This document shows positions 23,636-33,664 of a stretch of 64,000 nt of DNA, piece by piece; within the stretch, counting starts at the first letter, position 1, and each line of letters begins with the position of its first letter. The translations under genes and the position numbers were made by a program. Source of the stretch: Morella rubra (lineage: Eukaryota > Streptophyta > Magnoliopsida > Fagales > Myricaceae); the NCBI GenBank assembly GCA_003952965.2, contig CM025853.1, positions 24,620,584-24,684,583 on the forward strand, read 5' to 3'. The notes under the pieces are model-generated. The model had not been told where the DNA came from and searched no databases. It was given only the letters and a program-made list of their open reading frames with translations.

Positions 23636-25294
23636 CATTCTAAACGATCAAAAACTTTACAGAGATAATACATCCCTCACTCTTAATACAACTAAAGGTA
23701 ATTAATGTAGCAGATAAATCTTAAAAGGGCTAAGAAGATAGGTAGAACAACAGTGACACATTTGGATTACCTGTACAGTTCACATTAAGAAAATCTGGAT
23801 ATTCGAAAAAAACTATAAAACAAACAGTACTTGGTTTAGACTAGAAAAAGAGGTCCTACAGGCAGTAGGCTCCAAAATGGAACCAGTGCTCTTGATCTAG
23901 ATTTTGCATCACTAGCAGTCACGAAATGTTGCTAAAAAGCTATCAACTGATATCAAGCAATATCCTTTCTCTTTGCTTTTTATAAGTTGCTGTCAATGCA
24001 AATATCCTTTCTCTTTGCTTTTCATAAGTTGCTGTCAATGCATTTCTTTCTACACTAATGTGTCAATTCCACTAATGTAAAAATCTTCCAAGAGATAGTC
24101 TATCTGGTTTGAGACCTAGACTACTAAGAATTTCAATAAATCATACTTAAACAGAGAAATTAACGAAAGAACCTGCAAAATATTTGACAGTCTAAAATAC
24201 AAAATGACCATCTCAGATCCCAAACAAGCTTCTCAGCAAATATGAGGAATCATTCCAGACAAATGTAAATCAAATCTATTGGTCTGCATTGTCATTGTCA
24301 GTACTCTAAGAATGCTGCTAAAGCTATTACCTAAACGACATGAATTTCCTAGTTGGTTTTTTCTTTTAATTTTCTGTTTCCGATGCTTCCCCCTCTATTT
24401 GAGGCATATATTCATATGTTAAAAAAGCCTATTTGTGCTTTAATAGAGGAAAGATTCTCCAATTCTTCAATTTTAGTTTAACTTTCAAAAGCTCCTTAAA
24501 GGAGTCATTATAGCAGTCATTATAGCCCTTCAATATGAAGCTAGAAATCCACTTGTTCTCCCCATTCTTAGTTCACAACAAGAAAGCAAGATGTTCAATT
24601 GTGAAACAACTGTATAGTGTATGCAACAAGAAACTACAATTGAATTCTTGAAGAAAAACAACACTAGTTAATCTAACCTGAACTGAACCTGTTATCAACC
24701 CTACCAGACTCACATATAATTGGACTAGTATATTACTGTAAAATTAGGACAAACTATGGGGAGACATTTCCACTCACGTAAGATTGAAATAAGTGCATTA
24801 AAACTCAGCCCACATCCAGTAAAGTATAAAAATAAAACAATAGATCAGGTACAAACTGAGTGCATCAACCATAAACATTAAAATAAGTACACTTGTGGTG
24901 GGAAAGCAACTTGTGTAGGTTTTTTATCTGCAGAACGTGAACAAAAAAGACCCAAGTGCTTTCGAAAAGGTAAACAAATAACATATACCGATTACATTAT
25001 GAGTTATGGGACCACATCGTTTTGTTTGAGTCAAAAGTAAGTAATAAAGAAGAAGCCCGACACTAGGGGACTACAGTAAAGTAGGACCACTTCGGCAAAC
25101 TAAAATTTCACGCAAAGAAGACAAATTCCATCCAAAGAAGACAAAATCTACTATTCAATACTATTTTTGTATGCAACTCACTTAAAAATGTACTACCCAT
25201 ACGTAGTGTAATTTTTTTAAAAATTTTCTATCATTTTACTTTAGGAGTTGTTCCTACTTTAAATTCATTCTTGACTTCACTACTGGGCCTAATC

Positions 25295-27342
25295 CCCCGA
25301 AGGTAACCTCATGCGTGAATGGAGCCACAAAAATGGTCACAAACCGTCGACATACACAAGAGAGCGGACACGATACCCAATAATCAGTTCGGGGTAAAAG
25401 TTGCAGTAGAAACTCTTTCATGGCCTACTAACCACGTAAAGAAAAGTTACCGTTTACATTCCAAATTTATTTCCTGGGAAGTTGAACAAGTTGTGGGGTA
25501 TTTTCCATAAATACTGACAGGCGACAGCCATTTAAGACCTAGGCTTGACAAGTCAGACGACCTTTACAATGGGACCAACTACTCATCCTTTCTCCTCTGG
25601 TATTATAGATAGGACAAAGGGGATTTGGAGGGAATTTGATGGCACTGGATAACCAGTTAAATTCTCTCTAATTTAATTGTCAGTGACTCGTGGCTTCACA
25701 ATTAATTAATCTTGTCAAGCAGTTTTGCAATCATATATTTTCTTTCTAGCTGGCAAGTGATGCCTTCCTTTCTGAATTTCTTACAGCCAATGATGTTAGG
25801 CACAATAAATTGGCAAGGCCTACTTCATCCTCCCACACATTTTCTGAAAATGGAAGGGTATTGGAACCTTGCCAGAATTCTGTGATATATGCTTCAGATA
25901 GGCATGGAACAGCCGGTAATCTTGAGGTAGATAATAAGGAACACAAGATAAATGGCATTATAGATAAGTCATCTTCTGTCTCCCAAAGAAACCTCTCTTT
26001 GCCTCTGCACAAGCTGATCAAATTGCTGAAGCGTCTGCCAAACCTCTCCACCCAGATTCCAAGTATCTAAGCCAGGAATGGCTGTTTACCAGCAACAGTT
26101 TTAAATCAGAAAATGATAAGATGGAATCTTCAGGGGTTAAGGAGACCCCACAGGTATGGGCAGAAGCCCTGAGGAGAGAAGCTGCTGATGTTTGTGCCCT
26201 GCCGTATGTTATTCCATACTGATAATGTATTCAAATAGGCACATATCACCCTTCTACTCTACCAGAGGCGGGGAACCCTTCCACGGGCCGGATCTGGGGA
26301 AACTACAGTGGCATCTGGCCCTTACAGATGGAATTTCCAATTTTGTTGCTGCATTCTTTTGTTACTGCACTCTTGCGCATTGAGCACTATGTTGGCGATT
26401 TGCCTCGGTCTTGGACTTTGTTGGTTGAAACGCATTTGGCAGTTGGAATGCATTTGTTACATCCCATGGTCAACTCAAGAGCATCATTGCAGGATTTGGG
26501 AGGGGGGGGTTTTGCCTTGTGGCATATCAGACTACTAATTCATTCAACAGGAACATTTCACACAGGGAATCCAGGAAGGTTGCTTTGGAAGGGAGATTTT
26601 CAAGCTTGTGCAAGTTTTAGTATATTTTTGTTTGATCTAAGGAGCTCTTCTAATTGAGAGTGAGGAAAACTAGATGTGGTCGTCGCAGCCCGCCACAATT
26701 TTGATTTGTAACATAGAACTCTTATTTACAAGAAATGTAAAATAGAGGAAAGGAAATTAGTGGCATTCATTTATTTTCGTCTCCTGTTATCATTCTTTCT
26801 GATCCCATTTTGTTCTCTAGTTGGCAGTCCGGACAAATCTTGGTTCCTTAAATTCTCATTGGCACCATTTCTATGGCTTAGCTCCCAACATCTCTCTCCG
26901 TTTCCAACTTTCTTTCCTCCTCCTGTTCAGCCCTCTTCTTATTCACCTCGCGTGGCACAAATTAGCAGAAAATTAGCAACTTTCACTAGTTTCCAAACCA
27001 AATGACCAGTTTTCTGCTCGGATTTCCAGCTATAATTTACCCATGAAGGTGTCGCCAATTTTCACAAGAACAATTTATTTCTAAACTTCCAGTTTTTAAT
27101 CAGCTTTCTCTCATTTTCTGCAAGATATATGCCAATCGATTTTTTTGCCCTTTTTTCCATTTTATTTTATTTTAATTTCTTTCGAGCTTTTTCTTCAGCG
27201 AGTTCTTTGTTTACTCATGTGTTGGTGATGGGACTTTCACATGCACTTGTTTAAGTAAATTAACAGTGCTAGCAGCACTCAATGATAATGGAGTCCACGA
27301 AACAGACTGATCTTCACATTGAGGAAGTTAGAAAATAGGCAT
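25295..27342 (+). repeat. Downstream flank of copy B, part 2
   Basis: Resumes homology to 3150-4440 and 37737-39030 after the MULE. It is longer than in A and C because 25655-26375 is present only here. The rest is AT-rich and non-coding. No TIRs or target duplication bound the extra part, so it is either ancestral sequence lost from A and C or a separate insertion. Confidence 0.65.
25745..26205 (+). pseudogene. Unrecognised host-gene-like coding fragment
   Basis: From 25748 to 26068 an open stretch reads LASDAFLSEFLTANDVRHNK and onward, followed in another frame by SAQADQIAEASAKPLHPDSK and VWAEALRREAADVCALP, with an AG-GT-like boundary near 26154. Codon use and composition look coding, unlike the flanks. 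I cannot name the family. The change of frame near 26000-26030 and the lack of start or stop suggest a pseudogene fragment. Only the B unit carries it. Copies A and C join directly from the GATGGCACT sequence to the segment beginning near 26382. Confidence 0.4.
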
Positions 27343-28087
27343 ATAACAACTAGGAGTGTATAGCAGACATGTCGGAAGCAGAATTTAACATTCCGACATC
27401 AGCTCCACGAACTAGTGGATGCCCAAAATAGATTCTATTTCCGCTTCCGACTCTTGTCGGACTTAGCGGAATCGAATAGTGGAATTTCGATAAGGAAAAA
27501 AATAGATCTTTTTAACCCTAGGTCCCCAAGATTCTATGCACTGCAAAACAGCATAAAGAAAAAATTTAATCAGTTGTTATCTACAAGCAGTACGAATGGC
27601 ATGTCACGATGCAGAAAGAACAAACCTAAATATTTTAATTGCTGAAATTAAGTTGCTTCATAGGTAAAACATGCAGATTCACAACCATTAAACCACTGCA
27701 AAATGGAAAAGGATTCTATGCACTACAAAATGATATAGTTATCATTGGATTTGTTAAGTTGCTTCATAGTCATTAAACCATTAATTAGTTGTTATCTACA
27801 AAATTTAATCACTGCAAAATTCATAACCATATGCAATCATTGCAAGAACAGATCTACCAAAATCTCTACAAAATTTAATAACTGTAGATTCACAACCATA
27901 TGCAAAATTTAATCACTACAAAATTCACAACCATATGCAAAATTTAATCACGGCAAAATTTTGTAGCTAATAACTGCAGATTGTTACTGGAAGCCCTACT
28001 ACTGTACTACGTAACAACACATAAGGATATCACAACCATATGCAAATTTAATCCGAAGAGAAAGAGAGAGAGAATAAATCTGTTAAA

Positions 28088-28089
<2 letters not shown>

Positions 28090-28129
<40 letters not shown>

Positions 28130-28412
28130 CGATGGAGACAGAGAGAGAGAGATAGAGACAGAGATAGAGACATAGAGAGACAAAGACATAGAGAGAGAGA
28201 TAGAGAGAGAGATGCAATGATGGAGACAGAGAGACCGAGAGAAAGAGACAGAGACAGAGACATAGAGAGAGAGAGAGAGAGAGAGATAGAGAGCGATAGA
28301 GAGATAGAGAGATAGAGAGATAGAGATAGAGAGACAGAGGGATAGAGAGAGAGTGACATACAGTGAGTGCCGAGCAGAGCTGAGAATGATAATGCGAAGG
28401 TCGAACTGTCGA

Positions 28413-28452
<40 letters not shown>
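28090..28452. repeat. (GA)n-rich low-complexity arrays
   Basis: Runs of GAGAGA with ACAGA and ATAGA variants fill 28090-28345 and 28412-28452, with a small internal repeat around GATGCAACGATGGAGACAG (near 28122 and 28210). Long open frames here come only from the repeat. Confidence 0.9.
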
Positions 28453-28453
<1 letters not shown>

Positions 28454-28560
28454 GAACTGTCACTGTGAGTGTGAATTGTACGAAGGTCGAAGGAGAGGGG
28501 TGGATTTCAGGGAGGGAGAGGAGAGATAGGAGAGAGTTAGGGTTTTTTCAAAACAACCGT

Positions 28561-28656
28561 GGATCAAAACGTGCCGTTTTGATCCACACTATATATTTTT
28601 TTTGCCAAAAAAAACAACTGAACGACGTCGTTCTATTTAAAATAGAACGACGTTGT
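28561..28656. other. Two adjacent hairpins within the hAT element
   Basis: 28561-28585 is a perfect 11-bp inverted repeat (GGATCAAAACG, loop TGC, CGTTTTGATCC). 28621-28656 is an almost perfect palindrome built from ACGACGTCGTTCTATTT and its complement, with one mismatch and no real loop. They lie near the right end of the element and may serve transposition or be replication-generated. Function is unknown. Confidence 0.7.
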
Positions 28657-28865
28657 TTTAATATTAAGTTAACAAAATTAACAGAACCGATTTTCTGGTG
28701 AATTGGCGGAAAATTCTGCTTCCGATTCTGCCTCCGGAAAATCTCCAAAACCAGCTCCAGTTTTGGTTCCTGGAAGCTACGAACCTCAACTTCCTGGAAC
28801 CAGTGATAGAAGCGGAGCCAGATCTTTGTCGGAGGACGGACCAGACTTACACCCCTAATAACAAC

Positions 28866-29440
28866 TACTTTGTTTCTGCCTCAGGTGTGCCTGAGTTTCG
28901 GGTATTATATATAATGAAATACATAAATAATAAAATTATTTTCTTAGCTTCAATTTACAAAACTCCTCTATGAAATTATACTTTTATAATATTGCCAAAA
29001 ATTTAGTGGAAGCATAAACTTAGGCGACATAAAACTGCAGGTGGAAAAATCATTTTGTATCTAAAATTAAGTCCATTTATAGAGTCAATGTCTCTTTAGA
29101 GATTCAAACTATCAAGTTGATTGCATTGAACTCTCGAATTAATAAAATTTATCAATGTGCATGCTTCTATTATATCCCTTTGAAGGGGACTATATAGATA
29201 AATTTCTATGGTTCGAGGACTCCTTACATGCGATGAACATGGCAATTTATACCTCCAAAAGTTACATTAGACCTATAATTATACCTACTATTTTTGTTCT
29301 ATTGGTCTTGGGGGCCTGGTTGTAATTGATAATTTCTTGTCAATTTATTAACAGAACTTAGAGTGAAACTTATGATATTATTTGAAGAACTTTGAAAGTG
29401 ATTTCTATATGGGAATATTCTGTATACCTCTAGAGCATCT
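28866..29440 (+). repeat. Downstream flank of copy B, part 3
   Basis: Matches 4465-5145 and 39045-39660. It lacks the (TA)n expansion of copy A. It ends at CTCTAGAGCATCT, where copies A and C pass directly into AATGAAAGTTGGAGG but B diverges. No gene is seen. Confidence 0.75.
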
Positions 29441-29843
29441 AGCTAGTTTGAACCCTAGCTTGACTATAGGGGGAAAGTTCCAGGAAAAAAAAAGACAAGA
29501 GGAAAGAAACGAAACTAATTGGTCGCAAAATTCATGTACGGCTTATTATATATGATCATATATGAGCGTTATAAATGCCTATTATATGCTGATGGGACTA
29601 AACTTAAAATTTACTTTTACCGTACAAAACTGTTTTTAATTTATCTTTGAAATAAAATTTATATAAAAAATAAGGGGAAGAGGCACCAGGGGTGGGGGTG
29701 ATTGTTTTAATTAAAGAATGGCCCCATATTTGTACCAACGTACGTCGTATGCTTTTTAAAGACATAGTAAGAATATTGTTACTAGTTAGAGCATATGTTA
29801 CTGTTTTTTAATATTAGGATAATAATTTTGTTAGTTTTTAAGA

Positions 29844-30098
29844 TATTAGGGAATATAATTCAAATAACAAAATCTACATCTTCCTATCAGTCTAAATTTT
29901 TTGGGATAAGTAATATATTCAAATGGTATCAGAGTCAGAGTTTTGAATTCGAAACCGGACTTAGCAGTAATGTACTCTAATTAAAAGGAGTCTGACTCAA
30001 ACATGAGATTGAGTGTTATAGAATATTAATATAATTCAAATAATAAAATCTATCTCTTCCTATTAATTAAATTTTTAAAATAAATGGTAATTTCACAT
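29844..30098 (+). mobile_element. TRIM-like miniature LTR element
   Basis: Two similar stretches of roughly 80 bases (AATATAATTCAAATAA followed by AAATCTA...CTTCCTAT) flank about 90 bases that begin with TGGTATCAGAGTC, a primer-site-like motif. There is no coding part. Short LTR-like ends, a primer site and a tiny core fit a terminal-repeat retrotransposon in miniature. It is an old, diverged copy. A related copy lies inverted at 58976-59167, and more decayed ones occur in the gene downstream flanks. Confidence 0.5.
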
Positions 30099-30912
30099 TA
30101 GAAAAATAAATCCAAAGAAATATAAGAAATTAACAACGTTATTTACATTGAATCTTAGAATGGAGAGTTTGTCATTTTGAGATAAGCGTAAAATTAGTTT
30201 TTGTCATTAATTCCAGTACACATGCATGCACGATCAGTAATGTTGGGCGAGCATGTCAGAGTACAGGCAAAAATATCTTCAGGTAGCGAATTGTGACCGG
30301 AAGACGGTAAAGGAAAAGAAAGCCAATTTATGTATTGGCTCCATCGGCCTGCCAGGACTACGAGATGATCATCATCAACCAAGTGTTCGTACGTGCATGC
30401 AACATTGGAAAGCCTTAAATAGGCGGTTGCTCTGAATTATTAGTTGGATAGTGATCGGGTAGAGGAGGAAGACGAGCATTCATCAGTAATTCATAGAACC
30501 AAGTGTAGGCTAGCGCGCGCAGCTACCGATCGGATCGGTAGGGCCATCCATAATTCGTTTCCTGAACACTGCGAAGTTAATTAATTCCCCGAACATCACG
30601 ATATGGAGTAGGAAAGCCAGCTGTTACTGCCATCAATGAGACCCAACTATATATTGTCTTAAAAACGTCCTGGTAATTAAGATATCGCCAACAGTAGGTG
30701 AAAGGCGGCCAGATTGCTCTTTACACGAGCAACTACCCGCACAATTTAATATTATCATTATTAAATTTTTAGTGATGTAAATCTTAGAGCATTTAATGGT
30801 TGTTGTTCTTGATCTCTCTTAATTGCGTGATGCAATCTAAACACGAGAAATAGACATAATATATGAGTTTCAAAATACTTAATTATATATGAAGTTTCGG
30901 GCAATATACAGA

Positions 30913-31098
30913 ATTCTCTGTAATTTCATATTTTACATGGTGCAATTTAGAAAGAGATATACACAACAGGTAGACTCTATTGTAGGGCATGTTGTTTGAA
31001 ACTTTACCTAAGCATAATTAAATGGTGTAAAATATATTTGTTATGTCTATCTTTCTACAAATTGCACCATCTAATTTAGGAATTAGGAAATTACAATT
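30913..31098. repeat. MITE-like imperfect inverted repeat
   Basis: The left arm CTGTAATTTC...ATGGTGCAATTT...AGAAAGAGATA pairs with the right arm ending GAAATTACAATTAA over about 55 bases, with scattered mismatches. There is no coding potential. Family is unknown. Confidence 0.45.
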
Positions 31099-31451
31099 AA
31101 TGCATATACGTCCTACAATATCAAATGCGCATTTAATGCTTACATTGTTTATCTCTCTTCTAATTGATAAAAAAAAAATATTGTTGAGTATCCCAATCTA
31201 TTAACTAATATATATATATATATATTCAATTGTCTTCATAATACTTATATTAATAAACTCACAATAAATAACATAGGAACTAATTATAACTTGTCATTTA
31301 AGAATATGTAATATAAAACATGATAACTACATAAAATTTTTGCTATATCCATAAAATTAAAAGATACAGTCGTCCCTAAAGAAACCACGCGAACATTAAA
31401 AGGACGAAAGGATAAATCCACCCTATGTACATCGATTTAGGTAGCTATACA

Positions 31452-31809
31452 CCGGGGCAAAGTCAGAATTTGACTTTTAGCGGAACCAAAATAGAATATT
31501 GAAATTTTTTAATGCAAAAGAAAAATAATTTTTTTTTAGAAAAAATACTCTTTTTCATCCTCGATTATTAGAGTTTCGACACTTTACAAAAAAAATTATC
31601 AATTTCATTGTATTTCCCCCTAACCTATTAACAGCTTGGACAGAAATTACTATTTTAATTTAGTAAAATGATGAATTTATTTCAGATAAAATATAATTAT
31701 AAAAAAAAAATGAGATTACAATCGTCATTTTATTGAACAAACTCTAATTGTCGGCTGAAAAGTGTATTTAATTTCTTTTTTTTTTAAATCTACTTTTGAC
31801 TTCGCCCCT
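31452..31809. repeat. Short TIR element (GGGGCAAAGTCA type)
   Basis: The left end GGGGCAAAGTCAGAATTTGA and the right end, reverse complement GGGGCGAAGTCAAAAGTAGA, form inverted repeats around a non-coding body of about 350 bases. No clear target duplication was found. Confidence 0.45.
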
Positions 31810-32370
31810 AACTATAAATGTGTGATTTAGACAGTAAGAATATTCCTGCTCTCCCTTTGACACTTTCACAGAAGAATATTCTATGATACATCTCAGCTGG
31901 TTTTGGTTTCGATTTGCAAATTTATCAGTTAAAGCAATTAAGTTTGCAAACACGTACAATTTTGGGGGTCATTAGGGCTTAATTGTACCCACTGTGGTTT
32001 GCCTTTGTCACTAATTAGGGTTTGAACTTCAACAAGTTGGTTCCTAGAGTGACAAAGTCCCGTGTTTTTTTTTTTGATATTTTTTTTCAGATTTTTTCAA
32101 ATTATGAAATTTCATTAGGGAGAAACTGTATTGTCAAGAATGTGACTCGAGAGACCAATTTATTGAAAAACCCCTACCAATCGGTTACAAAGCCAAACCA
32201 GGATCGACTCCTACTAGCATAGTAGTCAATTTGGTCAATCCACTAACACAATTAATGTTCTTGCACTTTCCCCCCTTAGTCTTCGTTGCTTTTATCTCAA
32301 AACAAACGAGCTTAAACAGGTCCTAGGTACGTATTTACTAGTCCCATTCTCAAATGGCAAAGGTCATAAA

Positions 32371-33055
32371 TTCTAATGAAAGTTGGAGGGAAATGTGATG
32401 TATATGTAGAAGCCAAAATGATTCGCACAAGGGTTTGAGGCTTCTGTGTTTTGGGCGCATGACCTCAAGACTCCTTTATGAATAGCTCTCGAGGAAGTCT
32501 TAACGGATGAATAGAACACATCCACAAACATAAGACAGAGAATGCGCCTAATTCACACAATCTTAAAGATAAGACACAGAATGTTTTTCACTATGTTACA
32601 ACAACATTATATCGGTCACGGTAAATCCTGATATTATTGGCCGTTGTTTTTTTTCCTATTGTTTTAAGAATTTGTTTTTTGAGTAATAAGAACAATCCTG
32701 CATATATATGTACGCATGCATAAGGTTTAGATCGACTTGATCCAGTTGAAAAATAAAAATACTAATAGATCTAAATTAAACGGAACTGCAAACTTTACAC
32801 TTAAATCAGCCCGGCCCATAATTAAAATATCAGTCAAATCATGATTTTGTTTATAATTACACTTGCATCCACTAATAAATAACCAAATACCGTTCCTATA
32901 GGAATACAAATCTGTCGTTTCAATTGAGATATTGAAATTTTGGGTTAGTTAGGTGACCGCCCCCTTTTTGCATGCACCAAATAAAAAAGAAGGGATATCG
33001 AGTCCGTAGTCATCTCATGAAGTGAGCACTTAAAGTGGATAAATGATGGTTTACT
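32371..33055 (+). repeat. Upstream flank of copy C
   Basis: Homologous to 59430-60070 upstream of copy D and to the disrupted flanks at 5149-5588 and 39663-40193. No gene is seen. It provides the empty sites for the SIRE-like copia (near 32823), the small copia (near 32925) and the CACTA (near 33008). Confidence 0.75.
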
Positions 33056-33063
33056 ATATATTG

Positions 33064-33414
33064 TAAAGTGTGGTAAAATGAAAAACACAAACGAAGCAGA
33101 CGAGAGAGAGGTTCTGTGAAATGCTTTCATATATTCAATTCAATGAATCACGTAGAGTACAGAATATATATATATATATATATATATAAAAGAATGCTAA
33201 CAAACCTAACAAACTGAGAAAAGCCACAAATACTCTCTAACAGAATTGTAAAAGCGTAACAAACGAATAATATTACGTTACAGTAGAAATAACAGAAAGA
33301 GAATGAGACGAAGAAGATTCAGCGGGAGAAGAAGAGTGCTGACTGTACGTGGACAGCTCAGCTTGAGCTTGCTCAGCTTTAGCTTTGGACAGCTCGACTT
33401 CTGTGTGCTGTAAG
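33064..33414. mobile_element. Insertion in the promoter region of copy C
   Basis: The upstream flank of copy D runs straight across this point. Copy C instead has about 350 extra bases bounded by ATATATTG on each side (33056-33063 and 33415-33422). The insert holds a (TA)n run (about 33162-33188) and a GCTCAGCTTGAGCTTGCTCA stretch, and no coding frame. A solo LTR or small DNA element is possible. The ends are not diagnostic. Confidence 0.5.
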
Positions 33415-33422
33415 ATATATTG

Positions 33423-33664
33423 CTTCTTCTAACAAGACCGGTAGCCTCTCAAGCAATAAATGGACGCCTAACGTACTGGCGTGATCCATGTGCCAAACGA
33501 TCGCAGTACACATCAAGCAAGCAAAGCTCGTGAAAACTGTCACCGGCCATTAATTTCCCTCGCCACTACATATATGATAGAAGCAGAAAGAGATCAGACA
33601 CCAAGAGGCAAGCAAGACGCGACCCACCTAATTTCTCTCCCTCTCTCTCTTCCTCGGACTAGCC
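33423..33664 (+). promoter_or_regulatory. Proximal promoter and 5' UTR of copy C
   Basis: A TATA-like TATATGA lies at 33571-33577, about 90 bases upstream of the ATG, in the order ACTACATATATGATAG. The equivalent in copy D reads ACTACATATTTGATTG (60243-60258), a weaker TATA. CT-rich leader sequence (CTCCCTCTCTCTCTTCC) precedes the start. The promoter call is from position and sequence only. Confidence 0.45.

Larger units (their letters stand above)
20275..25284. mobile_element. Mutator-like element (MULE), 5.0 kb, decayed
   Basis: A direct repeat GGGCCTAATC flanks the segment (20265-20274 and 25285-25294), and the unit flank continues without loss on both sides, as the uninterrupted copies A and C show. 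A 9-10 bp duplication is typical of MULEs. The ends are weakly inverted: AATGGCGGAGGGAGGAAG against AGTAGTGAAGTCAAGAAT. Inside are a GRF-type zinc-finger reading frame (+), a short coding-like exon on the - strand (23439-23635), a (TA)n run (about 21884-21951) and a nested piece near 21145 starting GGGGAAATTATACTTTGCAC, itself typical of a small TIR element. No complete MuDR transposase was recognised. The rest (20290-21100 and 23650-25280) is AT-rich with no gene seen. Confidence 0.6.
27351..28857. mobile_element. Non-autonomous hAT element, 1.5 kb
   Basis: An 8-bp direct repeat ATAACAAC flanks it (27343-27350 and 28858-28865), and the empty site is seen in copies A (near 4460) and C (near 39040). 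Termini are TAGGAGTGTA and TACACCCCTA, inverted repeats of the TAGGGGTGT type used by plant hATs. Subterminal inverted pieces include CGGAAGCAGAATT and AATTCTGCTTCCG. No transposase is present. The body holds (GA)n arrays and two hairpins. Confidence 0.85.
29441..32370. other. Intergenic DNA specific to the B-C interval
   Basis: Almost 3 kb with no supported gene. Contents are a TRIM-like element (29844-30098), a MITE-like inverted repeat (about 30913-31098), a further TIR repeat (about 31452-31809), a (TA)n run (31209-31226) and otherwise unique AT-rich DNA. The parts 29750-30100 and 30740-30830 reappear in inverted orientation at about 58970-59262 and 57950-58020. The last 160 bases (from 32208) match 59265-59430 in the same orientation. 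Confidence 0.6.

Noticed and set aside
28007-28463. Long open frames rich in Leu/Ser or Arg/Glu/Asp
   Set aside because: They exist only because (GA)n repeats lack stop codons in several frames.
30194-30435. Overlapping short open frames on both strands near 30.3 kb
   Set aside because: No family match, no splice structure and no counterpart in other units. Treated as intergenic.
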